DNA of 64,000 nt from assembly GCF_024585165.1 (NCBI RefSeq), contig NZ_CP029008.1, forward strand, positions 3,410,001-3,474,000, given 5' to 3'. How positions within the stretch are numbered: the stretch's first letter is position 1; every line of letters begins with the position of its first letter. Under the pieces are notes generated by a model. That model was not told where the DNA came from. It did not search any database and saw only the letters and a program-made list of their open reading frames with translations. Positions 53,202 through 62,754 of this stretch are shown piece by piece. The translations under genes were made by a program, and so were the position numbers. Origin of the DNA: Bradyrhizobium sp. WBOS07. Its GTDB lineage: Bacteria; Pseudomonadota; Alphaproteobacteria; Rhizobiales; Xanthobacteraceae.

Positions 53202-53977
53202 GACGAGGTGGCGCCCTTGACTGCGCCTTTGCGCTCGAGCACCGGCGTCACATAGGTCTCGGTCAGCACCACCGCATCCGAGAACACCCGCTGGGTCGCG
53301 GCGTCCAGCATGTAATACTGGATGCGGACCAGGATCGAGCCGACGAGGCCGGCAAGCGTCGTATACATCGCAACCGCCATGCCGTCGCTCATCAACCCCA
53401 TCGATGAGCGCATCGCGACCTTGTCGGCGGCATCCAACCCCGCGATCGGCGCCAGCATGATGATGAAGCCGATGATGGTGCCGAGCAGGCCGAGCTTCAT
53501 CAGCGTGTCCGAGACGAAGGCGCCGAACCCGTTGGAGCCGCGCAGGCGATCGGCGAGCGTTCGCAGCAGCAGGGTCTGATCCACCGGGCGATAATCCTGC
53601 GCCGCGGCCTTGGTCACCAGGCTTTCGATGTGATCTCGTACCAGCCCGCGCGGCAACGCAGCCGCATGTGCATCGAGCACCTTGCCGCCATCGGGGGCCG
53701 CGAGCACCTCGCGGCAGCGCCGCGCCGCCGCGCCCTCCCGCGCGATCGCCCGCGTGCGCAGGAAGCAATGACCGCAGGTGAGGACATAAAGCACCGCGAT
53801 CACGCTCGAAATGTAGGTGCGGTCCGAGGTCAGCATCAGATGGATCAGACCGAACCGCCACAGCAGCACCACGGCGAAGATCGAGAGTCCGGTGAAGATC
53901 ATCCAGAACAGGAGCGCGCTGCGCTCGGACGGGTCGGTCGCTACAGGCGCGATCGGTCCAATCGTCATCGAACTCAT
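53198..53977 (-). CDS. MotA/TolQ/ExbB-like proton channel protein
   Basis: 259 residues. Four predicted TMs: ~20-45, ~60-80, then the family core DTLMKLGLLGTIIGFIIMLAP and GMAVAMYTTLAGLVGSILVRI. Such proteins form pentameric ion channels around TolR/ExbD/MotB partners and use proton force to do work. Start at 53977 is supported by GGAGCGG. No tol-pal, exbD, motB or OmpA-domain gene is nearby, so the energised process is unknown. Confidence 0.85.
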   Translation of the reverse strand: MSSMTIGPIAPVATDPSERSALLFWMIFTGLSIFAVVLLWRFGLIHLMLTSDRTYISSVIAVLYVLTCGHCFLRTRAIAREGAAARRCREVLAAPDGGKVLDAHAAALPRGLVRDHIESLVTKAAAQDYRPVDQTLLLRTLADRLRGSNGFGAFVSDTLMKLGLLGTIIGFIIMLAPIAGLDAADKVAMRSSMGLMSDGMAVAMYTTLAGLVGSILVRIQYYMLDAATQRVFSDAVVLTETYVTPVLERKGAVKGATSS

Positions 53978-54176
53978 GCTGCACCGCTCCTCGGGCCGCA
54001 ACGATTGGCCCCATAAATTTCCACCCGATTAGATCAAAGCCGCCGTATCAGGTCCAAAGACCCATGCCCAATCCGGCTTGGGAAATTTGCCCGAGCTGCG
54101 ATCCTGCCGAACCCCGCAATTGGCAAGGCGCGGCGGCGTTGTTAGGCTGACCTTATCAAACGTCGAGGGTGATCGC

Positions 54177-55547
54177 ATGCGCCTCGTGCTTCAGCTTGTC
54201 GCCCGTCTGCTGCTCATCGTGGCTCTGTGCCTAGGCGCGGCAACCATATGGGCCACGTTCGACGCCTATCGCAGCGTCGATCGGGCGACCGCAGCCTCGG
54301 CGCAGCGCGTCGCGCAGGCGCTTCAGGGGCTGTACTGGCGCGAGCTTTTGTTGCGCAGCAGCAGGGCCCGCGAGCATATCCTGCCGGTTCCGGACTGGCG
54401 CACCCTGGAGACCATGAAGCTGATCTCGCCGGGCGTCTGCGTCGAGTTCCAGCCGGCCACCGCTTTTGAGAAGCCGCTCTGCGGCCAGAGCGAGGGGCTG
54501 GGCAAGACGCCGCCGCGCTGGTTCGCCGCCATCGTGCCGATGATCCTCGGCAGCCACGCCGAGGTGATACGGCCGGTCAGTCCCCGGGCCGCTTCCGCCG
54601 GCACAGTGGTCGCGACGCCGGATGCGGCCGCCGCGATCTCGCTCGCCTGGGAGTACACCCTCAACGTGATCGACGTCGCGCTGTTGATGGCGGCGGCGAT
54701 CGCACTGCTGGCATCGCTTGCGATCGCGCATGCGCTGGCCCCGGCGCGCGCGATCGTGACGGCGCTGCAGCGCATGGCGCGCGGACAATACCGCACCCAA
54801 TTGCCGCGTTTCCGCTCGATGGAGCTGGCGATGATCGGCCGCGCCGTCGAGGAGCTCGGCGGCCGCCTGGAGGAAGCCACCGAGCAGCGCGCCGCGCTGA
54901 CGCGGCGCCTGATCGAGATCCGCGACGACGAGCGCCGCGCCCTCGCCCGCGAGCTGCACGACGAGTTCGGGCAGAACCTGTCCGCCATTCTCGCTTTCGC
55001 CAACACGATCGAGACGGCGAGCAAGAAGGGGAACCCCGACATCGGCATCGCACAGGATGCGCGCATGATCTCGCAGGCGACCCATCATCTGATGGCCTCG
55101 TTGCGCGATGCGCTGAAGCGTCTGCGCAATCCGCTGCCCGAGGAGCTCGGGCTCGAGGCGAGCCTCGTCAATCTCGTCGACAGCTGGCGCTCGCAGAGCG
55201 CGGCGCGGCCGACCATCCGGCTCGACCTCAGGGGCGACCTGACGGACGTGCGGGGAGAGGCCGCCACCACGGCCTATCGCGTGGCGCAGGAATGCCTGAC
55301 CAATGCGCTGCGCCACAGCGCGGCGCGCGAGATTTCCTTGCGCATTGAACGCCGGACCGGCGACGACAACGCGCTGCTGATCCGCGTCGAGGACGACGGC
55401 GGCGGCGATGCGGCGCGCGTCGCACAGTCGGCGGGCTTCGGCCTGACCGGCATCCGCGAGCGCGTCAATGCGGCCGGCGGATCGCTCTCGATCCTGCCTG
55501 CCCGCGGCGGCCTCAGCGTCGCCGCCACCATCCCGCTCGCCGCGTGA
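54177..55547 (+). CDS. NarL/UhpB-type sensor histidine kinase
   Basis: 456 residues. Two TMs (LVLQLVARLLLIVALCLGAA and ALLMAAAIALLASLAIAHAL) flank a ~130-residue periplasmic sensor; then HAMP (~185-235), HisKA_3 with His in RRALARELHDEFGQNLSAI, and HATPase (ECLTNALRHSAA, DDGGG, GFGLTGIRERV). Start at 54177 begins at the TM. It is 7 bp before its response regulator gene. Confidence 0.92.
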   Translation: MRLVLQLVARLLLIVALCLGAATIWATFDAYRSVDRATAASAQRVAQALQGLYWRELLLRSSRAREHILPVPDWRTLETMKLISPGVCVEFQPATAFEKPLCGQSEGLGKTPPRWFAAIVPMILGSHAEVIRPVSPRAASAGTVVATPDAAAAISLAWEYTLNVIDVALLMAAAIALLASLAIAHALAPARAIVTALQRMARGQYRTQLPRFRSMELAMIGRAVEELGGRLEEATEQRAALTRRLIEIRDDERRALARELHDEFGQNLSAILAFANTIETASKKGNPDIGIAQDARMISQATHHLMASLRDALKRLRNPLPEELGLEASLVNLVDSWRSQSAARPTIRLDLRGDLTDVRGEAATTAYRVAQECLTNALRHSAAREISLRIERRTGDDNALLIRVEDDGGGDAARVAQSAGFGLTGIRERVNAAGGSLSILPARGGLSVAATIPLAA

Positions 55548-55554
55548 GGCCGCC

Positions 55555-56205
55555 ATGAGCGAGGTGGCAGCAACAGGCATCTCCGTGCTGCTGGTCGACG
55601 ACCATCCGATCGTTCGGCAAGGCTACCGGCGCGTGCTGGAAAGCCAGGGCGATCTGCATGTCGTGGCGGAAGCCGACAACGCCGCGGACGCCTATGGCGC
55701 CTTCAAGGCGCACGACCCCGATGTCGTGGTGCTGGACATCTCGATGCCGGGCGCGAGCGGGCTGGAGGCGATCCGCAACATCCGCGCCCGCAGCCCGCGG
55801 GCGCGGATCCTGGTTTTCACCATGCACAACGAGGCCGTGCTGGTGAAAGCCGCCTTCGGCGCCGGCGCCAGCGGCTTCGTCACCAAGAGCAGCGAGCCGT
55901 CCTCGGTGGTCGGCGCCATCCGTGCCGTCGCCCGCGGCGAGCGCGCCATGAGCGACGACATCGCGCATATCCTGGCCGAGGACAGCCTGTCGTCGGGTTC
56001 GGTGCTGGATCAGCTGGGGGAGCGCGAGATCGAGATCCTGCGCCAGTTCGCCGGCGGCGCCACCACCGAGCAAATCGCGGCGCATCTCAATCTCAGTGTG
56101 AAGACGGTGCAGAACTATCACTACCTGATCAAAACTAAGACCGGCGCACGCACGGATGCGCAGCTGGTGCGGCTGGCCGCAACCTGCGGTCTGACGAGGA
56201 TCTAG
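55555..56205 (+). CDS. NarL/FixJ-type response regulator
   Basis: 216 residues. Receiver (VLLVDDHPIV, phospho-Asp in VVVLDISMPGASG, Lys in VTKSSE) and a LuxR-type HTH (EIEILRQFAGGATTEQIAAH, LSVKTVQNYHYLIK). It is the partner of the preceding kinase; targets may include the divergent MotA/TolQ cluster. Confidence 0.93.
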   Translation: MSEVAATGISVLLVDDHPIVRQGYRRVLESQGDLHVVAEADNAADAYGAFKAHDPDVVVLDISMPGASGLEAIRNIRARSPRARILVFTMHNEAVLVKAAFGAGASGFVTKSSEPSSVVGAIRAVARGERAMSDDIAHILAEDSLSSGSVLDQLGEREIEILRQFAGGATTEQIAAHLNLSVKTVQNYHYLIKTKTGARTDAQLVRLAATCGLTRI

Positions 56206-56316
56206 CAGCAGAGCTGCCGCACCGGTTTGGGCCCTGAAGCTTCTCGATCTGCCGAACGAAATTGGAACGCAGACCCTCCGGCTCCGGTTAACACGGCAAT
56301 GAAGGAGTACAGGGTC

Positions 56317-56622
56317 ATGAGTAAGGGTCACCACAAGTCAGTCGACCATCCCCCCATTATCACGGTCGGCGAGTTGATCGACGAGCTCTGCCGCCTGCCC
56401 GACACCGCCGTCGTCCACTTCCGCTGCCCGATGCTCGATCAGGAGCTGACATTCCACCGGCTTCGAAAGCGGTCAAAAGACGCCGTAGAAATCGCGGTCG
56501 ATGTCTATCCCGTTAGCCCGCCCGTCGTGCCATCGTCCGATCCGGCCTTCCAAACGCGAAGACACTCGGCTTCCTCGCCCTCGCTTCGCGACGGCGCCCT
56601 TCTTCACAAGGCGAGAGGTTGA
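56317..56622 (+). CDS. Small hypothetical protein (101 aa)
   Basis: Start at MSKGHHKSVD has AAGGAG 9 bp upstream. The middle (ITVGELIDELCRLPDTAVVHFRCP) may be a small soluble alpha/beta domain. The C-terminus is Ser/Pro/Arg-rich. Unknown function. Confidence 0.55.
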   Translation: MSKGHHKSVDHPPIITVGELIDELCRLPDTAVVHFRCPMLDQELTFHRLRKRSKDAVEIAVDVYPVSPPVVPSSDPAFQTRRHSASSPSLRDGALLHKARG

Positions 56623-56657
56623 TCGGCCGCACAGCGAAGTGAATAAGTCCTGCGGCC

Positions 56658-57245
56658 TCAGGCCGCCTTCAGACCGCGCAGCAGCAGCGCCAGCGTCGCG
56701 TCGACGCGCGCAGCAAGATCGGCATCCTTCCACTCCTCGGCATGAGCCGGATGGTGGAAACGGACGGTCGCATCGAAGATCGCGCGCGCCGTGATCTTCG
56801 CGTCAGCGACGTCAAACACGCCCTGCTTCACGCCGTCGCTCAGGATCGCCGCGATCTGGTCGATCATGGTGTCCTTGTGACACTTCACGGCCGCGCAGGC
56901 CTCGCGCGCCAGCGTCAGGTAGGTCTCGAACATCTCGGGGTCGTCGAGCACGCGCGAACGCTTGGCAGCGAACAGCGTGCGCAGCCAGCGCTCGAGCCTG
57001 GCCGGCGCCGGGCCCTGCTCCTCGACGATCGCGCGCAACGGCGCGTCGATGCGGTCCAGCCAGCGCTTGGCGACGGCCTCGCGCAGCGAGGCCTTGCTGG
57101 GGAAATGGCGATAGACGCTGCCGTGGCTCACATCGAGCGCACGGGCCACGTCGACCACGGTGGCCTTGGCAAGTCCGAAGCGCCTGAGCACGTCCTCGGT
57201 GACGTCGAGGATCCGCTCCGGCGTCAAGACAACAGCTTCATTCAT
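56658..57245 (-). CDS. TetR-family regulator
   Basis: 195 residues. HTH (~10-55: RILDVTEDVLRRFGLAKATV, ALDVSHGSVYRHFPSKASL) and a C-terminal effector domain with a conserved THR/His-rich patch (FHHPAHAEEW). Upstream on the same strand is a possible 33-aa ORF and a dense dyad region. Its targets are unknown. Confidence 0.88.
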   Translation of the reverse strand: MNEAVVLTPERILDVTEDVLRRFGLAKATVVDVARALDVSHGSVYRHFPSKASLREAVAKRWLDRIDAPLRAIVEEQGPAPARLERWLRTLFAAKRSRVLDDPEMFETYLTLAREACAAVKCHKDTMIDQIAAILSDGVKQGVFDVADAKITARAIFDATVRFHHPAHAEEWKDADLAARVDATLALLLRGLKAA

Positions 57246-57339
57246 GCCAGCACCATGTTCCCGTTCAGGGCTCAGTTTCCCGGCAGTAGTAGGGCTGCTT
57301 CCGAAGCGCCCTGGCCGGTCGTTTCGGAAAGCCTATGCC

Positions 57340-57441
57340 CTAATGAGGCAGTTTCGCAGCCTGCGCCGCGATCTGGCGCGCCACCAGCAGATTGAGCCAA
57401 TGCCCAATCACGCCGGTCAAATTGAGGATTTCGGTCGTCAT
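57340..57441 (-). CDS. Possible 33-aa small protein upstream of tetR
   Basis: ATG 57441 with GGAG ~10 bp upstream, reading MTTEILNLTGVIGHWLNLLV then a short Ala/Lys tail. Amphipathic/hydrophobic. It lies 94 bp before the tetR gene on the same strand and downstream of the dyads at 57566-57608. Kept at low confidence because of its length. Confidence 0.35.
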   Translation of the reverse strand: MTTEILNLTGVIGHWLNLLVARQIAAQAAKLPH

Positions 57442-57794
57442 CGCCTTAAGTCTCCATTCGTCCCGTTCTTCAATTCGCCCTCCGATCCGCGTCGGATGTC
57501 GGGCTCCCCGGGGCTTGTCGCGGGACGCCCAATTGGAGCGTCCGAGAACGGATATACATGTCTCGCTGACAGATTTCAATATCTGTCAGTCAATGATCCG
57601 TGATTGACAGCTGATTTCTGCGGCGGGGCCGCCTCCCCCTGCGAACCGGTCCGGTGGATAGCTCGGCGATCCCCCTCTCTCGCAGGCCAGACCGTTTGTT
57701 TCGCCCTGTCCGCTCTGTTAAATCACGGCGTAAAAAGCATTTTGGCCGGCGCCGCCTCCTCAGGATCGCCCGCCCACCTTCCTGGAGCCGTCAG
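57442..57794. other. Intergenic region upstream of purB
   Basis: 353 bp without a convincing gene. It contains the dyad cluster 57566-57608. The purB promoter presumably lies at 57700-57780 (AAATCACGGCGTAAAAAGC is AT-rich there). Confidence 0.5.
57566..57608. promoter_or_regulatory. Overlapping inverted repeats, possible TetR operator
   Basis: CTGACAGAT (57566-57574), 6-bp gap, ATCTGTCAG (57581-57589) is a perfect 9-bp dyad. A second dyad overlaps it: GTCAAT (57589-57594) with ATTGAC (57603-57608). Such nested TGACnnnnnnGTCA-like sites suit a TetR-type repressor. Confidence 0.6.
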
Positions 57795-59102
57795 ATGATC
57801 CCCCGCTATACCCGTCCCGAAATGGCCTCGATCTGGGAGCCGCAGACCCGGTTCAAGATCTGGTTCGAGATCGAGGCGCATGCGGCGGACGCCCTGGCCG
57901 AGCTTGGAACCATCCCCAAGGAGGCGGCCAAGACGGTCTGGGCCAAGGCCAGGAACGCCACCTTCGACGTCGCCCGCATCGACGAGATCGAGCGCGAGAC
58001 CAAGCACGACGTCATCGCCTTCCTCACCCATCTCGCCGAAATCGTCGGCCCCGAGGCGCGCTTCGTGCATCAGGGCATGACCTCCTCCGACGTGCTCGAC
58101 ACCTGCCTCAACGTGCAGCTCACCCGTGCCGCCGACCTCCTGCTCGCCGACCTCGACAAGGTGCTGGCCGCGCTGAAGAAGCGCGCCTTCGAGCACAAGA
58201 TGACGCCGACGATCGGCCGCAGCCACGGCATCCATGCCGAGCCGGTGACCTTCGGCCTCAAGCTCGCTTACGCCTATGCCGAATTCTCGCGCGCCAAGGA
58301 GCGCCTGATCGCGGCGCGCAAGGAAGTCGCGACCTGCGCCATCTCAGGCGCCGTCGGCACCTTCGCGCAGATCGATCCCCGCGTCGAAGAACACGTGGCG
58401 AAAGCCATGGGCCTCGTCCCGGAGCCGATCTCGACCCAGGTGATCCCGCGCGACCGCCACGCGATGTATTTCTCGACCCTCGGCGTGATCGCCTCCTCGA
58501 TCGAGCGGATCGCGGTCGAGATCCGCCACATGCAGCGCACCGAGGTGCTGGAGGCCGAAGAGTTCTTCTCCGAGGGGCAGAAGGGCTCCTCCGCCATGCC
58601 GCACAAGCGCAACCCGGTGCTGTCGGAGAACCTCACCGGCCTGTCCCGCATGGTGCGCGCTTATGTGACGCCGGCGCTGGAGAACGTCGTGCTCTGGCAC
58701 GAGCGCGACATCTCCCACTCCTCGGCCGAGCGCATGATGGGCCCGGATGCGACCGTCACGCTCGACTTCGCGCTGGTGCGCCTCGCCGGCCTGATCGACA
58801 AGCTGCTGGTGTACCCCGCCAACATGCAGAAGAACCTCGACCGCCTCGGCGGCCTCGTGCATTCGCAGCGCGTGCTGCTGGCGCTGACGCAGAAGGGCGC
58901 CAGCCGCGAGGATGCCTACAAGCTGGTGCAGCGCAACGCCATGCCGGTCTGGCGCGGCGAAGGTGACTTCCTTCAGCTGCTGAAGCAGGACGTGGAGGTG
59001 CGGAAGTATCTCTCGGACGCCGAGATCGAGGAGCAGTTCGACCTCGGCTATCACCTCAAGCACGTCGACACGATTTTCAAGCGCGTGTTCGGCGAGAGCT
59101 GA
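57795..59102 (+). CDS. purB: Adenylosuccinate lyase
   Basis: 435 residues. Acts twice in purine synthesis: it cleaves SAICAR to AICAR and adenylosuccinate to AMP. Signature [14 protein letters not shown], and [16 protein letters not shown] and [12 protein letters not shown] motifs. The ATG at 57795 begins [10 protein letters not shown], the usual start. Confidence 0.96.
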   Translation: MIPRYTRPEMASIWEPQTRFKIWFEIEAHAADALAELGTIPKEAAKTVWAKARNATFDVARIDEIERETKHDVIAFLTHLAEIVGPEARFVHQGMTSSDVLDTCLNVQLTRAADLLLADLDKVLAALKKRAFEHKMTPTIGRSHGIHAEPVTFGLKLAYAYAEFSRAKERLIAARKEVATCAISGAVGTFAQIDPRVEEHVAKAMGLVPEPISTQVIPRDRHAMYFSTLGVIASSIERIAVEIRHMQRTEVLEAEEFFSEGQKGSSAMPHKRNPVLSENLTGLSRMVRAYVTPALENVVLWHERDISHSSAERMMGPDATVTLDFALVRLAGLIDKLLVYPANMQKNLDRLGGLVHSQRVLLALTQKGASREDAYKLVQRNAMPVWRGEGDFLQLLKQDVEVRKYLSDAEIEEQFDLGYHLKHVDTIFKRVFGES

Positions 59103-59111
59103 CACCTTCCC

Positions 59112-59189
59112 GTAGGGCGGATTAGCGCAGCGTAATCCGCCTTCCGTCCCAGCAACGCGGCGGGTTGCGCTGCGCTAACCCGCCCTACG
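59112..59189. repeat. Dispersed palindromic repeat, family C copy 2
   Basis: CGTAGGGCGGATTAGCGCAG at the left; GCTAACCCGCCCTACG at the right. Between purB and the M20 gene. Confidence 0.85.
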
Positions 59190-59215
59190 AACTCCGAACA
59201 AGAAACGGATCTCCC

Positions 59216-60385
59216 ATGCCCATCGTCAACCGCGTTGCTGCCCTCTCCGACGAAATGGCCGCCTGGCGCCATGACTTCCACGAGAACCCCGAGCTGCTCT
59301 ACGAAGTCCACCGCACCGCCGGCATCGTCGCCGACAAGCTGCGCGAGTTCGGCTGCGACGAGGTGGTGACCGGGATCGGCCGCACTGGCGTGGTCGGCGT
59401 GATCCGCGGCCGCAAGTCCGCCTCCGGCAAGACCATCGGCCTGCGCGCCGACATGGACGCGCTGCCGATCATGGAGACGTCGGGCGTGCCCTACGCCTCC
59501 AAGGTCCCCGGCAAGATGCACGCCTGCGGCCATGACGGCCACACCGCGATGCTGCTCGGCGCCGCAAAGTACCTGACCGAGACACGCAATTTCGACGGCA
59601 CGGCAATCATGATCTTCCAGCCCGCCGAGGAAGGCGGTGGCGGCGGCAAGGCCATGGTCGAGGACGGGCTGATGACGCGCTGGAACATCCAGGAGGTCTA
59701 CGGCATGCACAACATGCCCGGCCTGCCGGAGGGCCATTTCGCCACCACGCCCGGCGCGATGCTCGCCTCCTCCGACAACATCCAGATCACGGTCCACGGC
59801 AAGGGCGGCCACGCCGGCGCGGGTCCGCACAAATCCGTCGACAGCGTGCTGATCGGCTCGCAGATCGTGAATGCGCTGCAATCGATCGTGGCGCGTAACG
59901 TCGATCCGCTCAAATCCGCCGTCATCTCGATCACGCAATTCCACTCCGGCACGGCCTTCAACATCATTCCGGAGATCGCCGAGCTCGGCGGCACCGTGCG
60001 CACGCTCGACCCTGAAGTGCGCGATCTCGTCGAACGCCGCATCGGCGAAGTCGCCGACAGCGTCGCCCGCGCCTATGGCGGCTCGGCCGAGACCAAATAT
60101 ACGCGGATGTACCCGGTGACCATGAACCATGCCCGCGAGGCCGGCCTTGCCGCCGACGTCGCCCGCGACATCGTCGGTGCCGATCGCGTCAACGACAAGT
60201 TCATTCCGATGATGGGCGCCGAGGACTTCTCCTTCATGCTGGAGGCGCGTCCCGGCGCGATGGTGCTGGTCGGCATGGGCGACGGCAACGAGTGCCATCA
60301 CCCGGCGTATGTGTTCAACGACAACATCCTGGGCCACGGCGCCTCGTTCTGGGCGCGCTTGGTCGAGACGCGGATGCCGGCGTAG
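59216..60385 (+). CDS. M20 family amidohydrolase (hippurate hydrolase/IAA-amino-acid hydrolase-like)
   Basis: 389 residues. Dimetal residues in RADMDALPI, HACGHDGHTAMLLGAA, QPAEEGGGG and the dimerisation lid GKGGHAGAGPHKSVDSV. It removes an N-acyl group from an amino acid; whether the substrate is hippurate, an indole-acetyl amide or another is open. Start 59216 (MPIVNRV). Confidence 0.92.
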   Translation: MPIVNRVAALSDEMAAWRHDFHENPELLYEVHRTAGIVADKLREFGCDEVVTGIGRTGVVGVIRGRKSASGKTIGLRADMDALPIMETSGVPYASKVPGKMHACGHDGHTAMLLGAAKYLTETRNFDGTAIMIFQPAEEGGGGGKAMVEDGLMTRWNIQEVYGMHNMPGLPEGHFATTPGAMLASSDNIQITVHGKGGHAGAGPHKSVDSVLIGSQIVNALQSIVARNVDPLKSAVISITQFHSGTAFNIIPEIAELGGTVRTLDPEVRDLVERRIGEVADSVARAYGGSAETKYTRMYPVTMNHAREAGLAADVARDIVGADRVNDKFIPMMGAEDFSFMLEARPGAMVLVGMGDGNECHHPAYVFNDNILGHGASFWARLVETRMPA

Positions 60386-60408
60386 AAAATATTTGGGGCG
60401 CAGATCTC

Positions 60409-60498
60409 ATAGGGTGGGCAAAGCGAAGCGTGCCCACCAGTTCTCTCAACCATACAGAGATCGTGGGCACGGCGCGTTGCGCCTTTGCCCACCCTACG
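60409..60498. repeat. Dispersed palindromic repeat, family E
   Basis: TAGGGTGGGCAAAGCG and GTGCCCAC at the left mirror GTGGGCAC and CGCCTTTGCCCACCCTA at the right. Convergent region between the M20 and acyl-CoA synthetase genes. Confidence 0.85.
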
Positions 60499-60597
60499 AA
60501 TGCGAAGCTTGTAGCCGGGTGAGTGAAAGCGACATCCGGGACAGCTGGCTTCCCGGATATCGCTCCGCCCATCCGGGCGGCAATCCAACGCAAGCAC

Positions 60598-62505
60598 CTA
60601 CGCCTGCACCACCTCGTGCCGCATCACGAACGGCGCGAGCAGCGTGTGCACCTCGGCCGCAATCGTCTCGCGCTGATCCGGCGGCAGGCCGACCAGCGTG
60701 ACGGTCGCGATCGAGCCGTGGCTGCCATGGGCGCCGACCTTGACCCTGCAATCGATGCCGCGCTCGACCAGCGGCGCCAACACCGTGGCGAACACGCGCT
60801 CGGCTGCGTCCCAGCGCAGCTGCGGCTTGAACACCTTGCCGACGCCCGTCACCGGCATCGGATCGATCGGAATTACCTGCACCGGGACGGCCGCGCGCTC
60901 CGGCGTGCGCTCGCGCACCCACGATTCCAATTCGCCCGGCTCGACCTTGGCGCCCGGCTTCAGCTGCACGTATCCCACGGGCAATTCGCCGGCATAGGCG
61001 TCGGGTTGGCCGACCACGGCGGCAAAGCCGACGGCGGGATGGCGGAACATGATCTCCTCGATCGGCGCCGGATCGATGTTGTGGCCGCCACGGATCACAA
61101 GGTCCTTGGCGCGGCCGGTGATCCAGAGATAGCCGTCGGCATCGAGCCGGCCGAGATCGCCGGAATTGACCCAGACCTGTTCGACGAAGGCACCCTTGTT
61201 GTGCTCGTCGTTGAGATAGCCGCTGAACACGCCCGGCCCGGCCATGATGACGACGCCGATCTCGTCCGGCTTGCAGTCGCGGATCAGGCGGCCGTCAGCG
61301 TCCAGCTGCACGATGCGCACGCGCGAATAAGGCATCGGCAGGCCGACCGAGCCGAGCCGGATCGGTCGCGCCGGATAGGCCAGCGTATGCACGCTCGAGG
61401 TCTCGGTCATGCCGTAGACCTCGACCACCGGCAGCTTCAGTTTATCCTGGATCGCCGAGCCGACGGCGACGGGGATCGCCGAGCCGCCGCCGGCGGCATA
61501 TTTCAGGCTGGAGATATCCGCATTGCCCGGCGGCACCGCGAGCGTCGCGGCCAGCACCGTCGGCACGCTCGACAGCGCCTCGGGCTTGTAGCGCTCGACC
61601 AGTCCCCAGATATTCTTCACCGCATTCGGATTGCGCCAGCCGCCCGGCGACAGCACGACCAGCGAGCCGCCGCCCGACAGCGTCGTCAGCACCTGCGTCA
61701 GCGATCCGCCGACATGAAACAGCGGCATGCCGAACAGCAGATTGACGCCGGGCTTGCCCTTCAGCAGCAGATTGAGCGCCCAGGCCTGATAGACCTGATT
61801 GGCATGCGTGTGCCGCACCAGCTTCGGCGTGCCGGTGGTGCCGCCGGTATGGAAATAAGCAGCGATGTCGCTGCCGCGAATCTGTCGTCCGCTGACCAGC
61901 CTGTCCGACGGTTGCTGCTTGATCAGGTCGCCGAAGGCGAAGATGCCTTTGTCCGGATCGCCGCCGCCGAACACCTGCACGATCGCCTTGAGGTGCTTGA
62001 GCTGCGGGCGGATCTGCTCGACCTTCTGCCAGATGTCGGTGCCCGGCATCGGCCCGAGCGCCACCAGGATCTTGGTGTTCGCAGCTTCCAGGATTTCCGC
62101 GATCTGGTGCGGCTCCAGCAGCGGATTGACGGGATTGGCGATGCCGGCGGCCTCCGCACCGAACAGCGTCACGAATGCATCGGGCACCAGCGGCAGCATG
62201 AAGCTGATGACGTCGCCCTTTTCCGCGCCGAGCGCGTGAAACATGTTGGCGGCCTGCGTGACGCGTGCGATGAAATCGCGGTACGTGACCATGGCCGGCG
62301 TGTCGGCGGGATCGGCATTCTGCAGGAACTGGATCGCCGCGCCGTCGGGGTTGCGCTCGGCACCCAGCTTGATGGCATCATAGGTGCTCTCGGCCGCAAT
62401 GCGCTCTGCGTAAGGGACCTGCTCGAAAGCGCGGACGTCCGCGTCCGTCAAAAGTTCCGGATAGTCGTTGCCGATAAGCCGATCGAGCGCATGGATGCCC
62501 GCCAT
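60598..62505 (-). CDS. Acyl-CoA synthetase (AMP-forming)
   Basis: 635 residues. ANL-family motifs: AYFHTGGTTGTPKLVRHTH (P-loop), VEVYGMTETSS, NSGDLGRLDADGYLWITGR and the C-terminal catalytic Lys in GVGKVFKPQLR. Fatty or other carboxylic acids are likely substrates. Monocistronic. Confidence 0.92.
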   Translation of the reverse strand: MAGIHALDRLIGNDYPELLTDADVRAFEQVPYAERIAAESTYDAIKLGAERNPDGAAIQFLQNADPADTPAMVTYRDFIARVTQAANMFHALGAEKGDVISFMLPLVPDAFVTLFGAEAAGIANPVNPLLEPHQIAEILEAANTKILVALGPMPGTDIWQKVEQIRPQLKHLKAIVQVFGGGDPDKGIFAFGDLIKQQPSDRLVSGRQIRGSDIAAYFHTGGTTGTPKLVRHTHANQVYQAWALNLLLKGKPGVNLLFGMPLFHVGGSLTQVLTTLSGGGSLVVLSPGGWRNPNAVKNIWGLVERYKPEALSSVPTVLAATLAVPPGNADISSLKYAAGGGSAIPVAVGSAIQDKLKLPVVEVYGMTETSSVHTLAYPARPIRLGSVGLPMPYSRVRIVQLDADGRLIRDCKPDEIGVVIMAGPGVFSGYLNDEHNKGAFVEQVWVNSGDLGRLDADGYLWITGRAKDLVIRGGHNIDPAPIEEIMFRHPAVGFAAVVGQPDAYAGELPVGYVQLKPGAKVEPGELESWVRERTPERAAVPVQVIPIDPMPVTGVGKVFKPQLRWDAAERVFATVLAPLVERGIDCRVKVGAHGSHGSIATVTLVGLPPDQRETIAAEVHTLLAPFVMRHEVVQA

Positions 62506-62754
62506 GGAATTCCGTCCTCCCTCAGATGCATGTCCCCCGCCCGCTGTCTTTTGACATTTTGTTCGGCGAGGCCTCGACAGATGGCCGGTCGAGCGGGCGC
62601 AGAATGATGGATGATTTGCCGTTCGTCCATGGCCAACCCGCAGCAGCGGCCAGGCTCGATCGACACCGGAATTGAACCTTCACGCCCAATTCCGGGACCA
62701 AGAACTGGCGTCGGATTCGCCGGCCAGCGTCCTGCCGCAAGACTTGAGGTGATC

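Noticed and set aside
53198..53977. Zorya-type anti-phage system (ZorA-like MotA protein)
   Set aside because: ZorA has a long cytoplasmic tail and ZorB an OmpA domain with nuclease partners; none is seen here.
59051..60337. 428-codon minus-strand ORF over the M20 gene
   Set aside because: Shadow of the amidohydrolase; no family motifs.
60523..62607. 694-codon ORF on the + strand opposite the acyl-CoA synthetase
   Set aside because: Arg/His/Gln-rich translation without any domain; it mirrors a clear ANL-family gene. High-G+C codon use keeps the opposite strand open.
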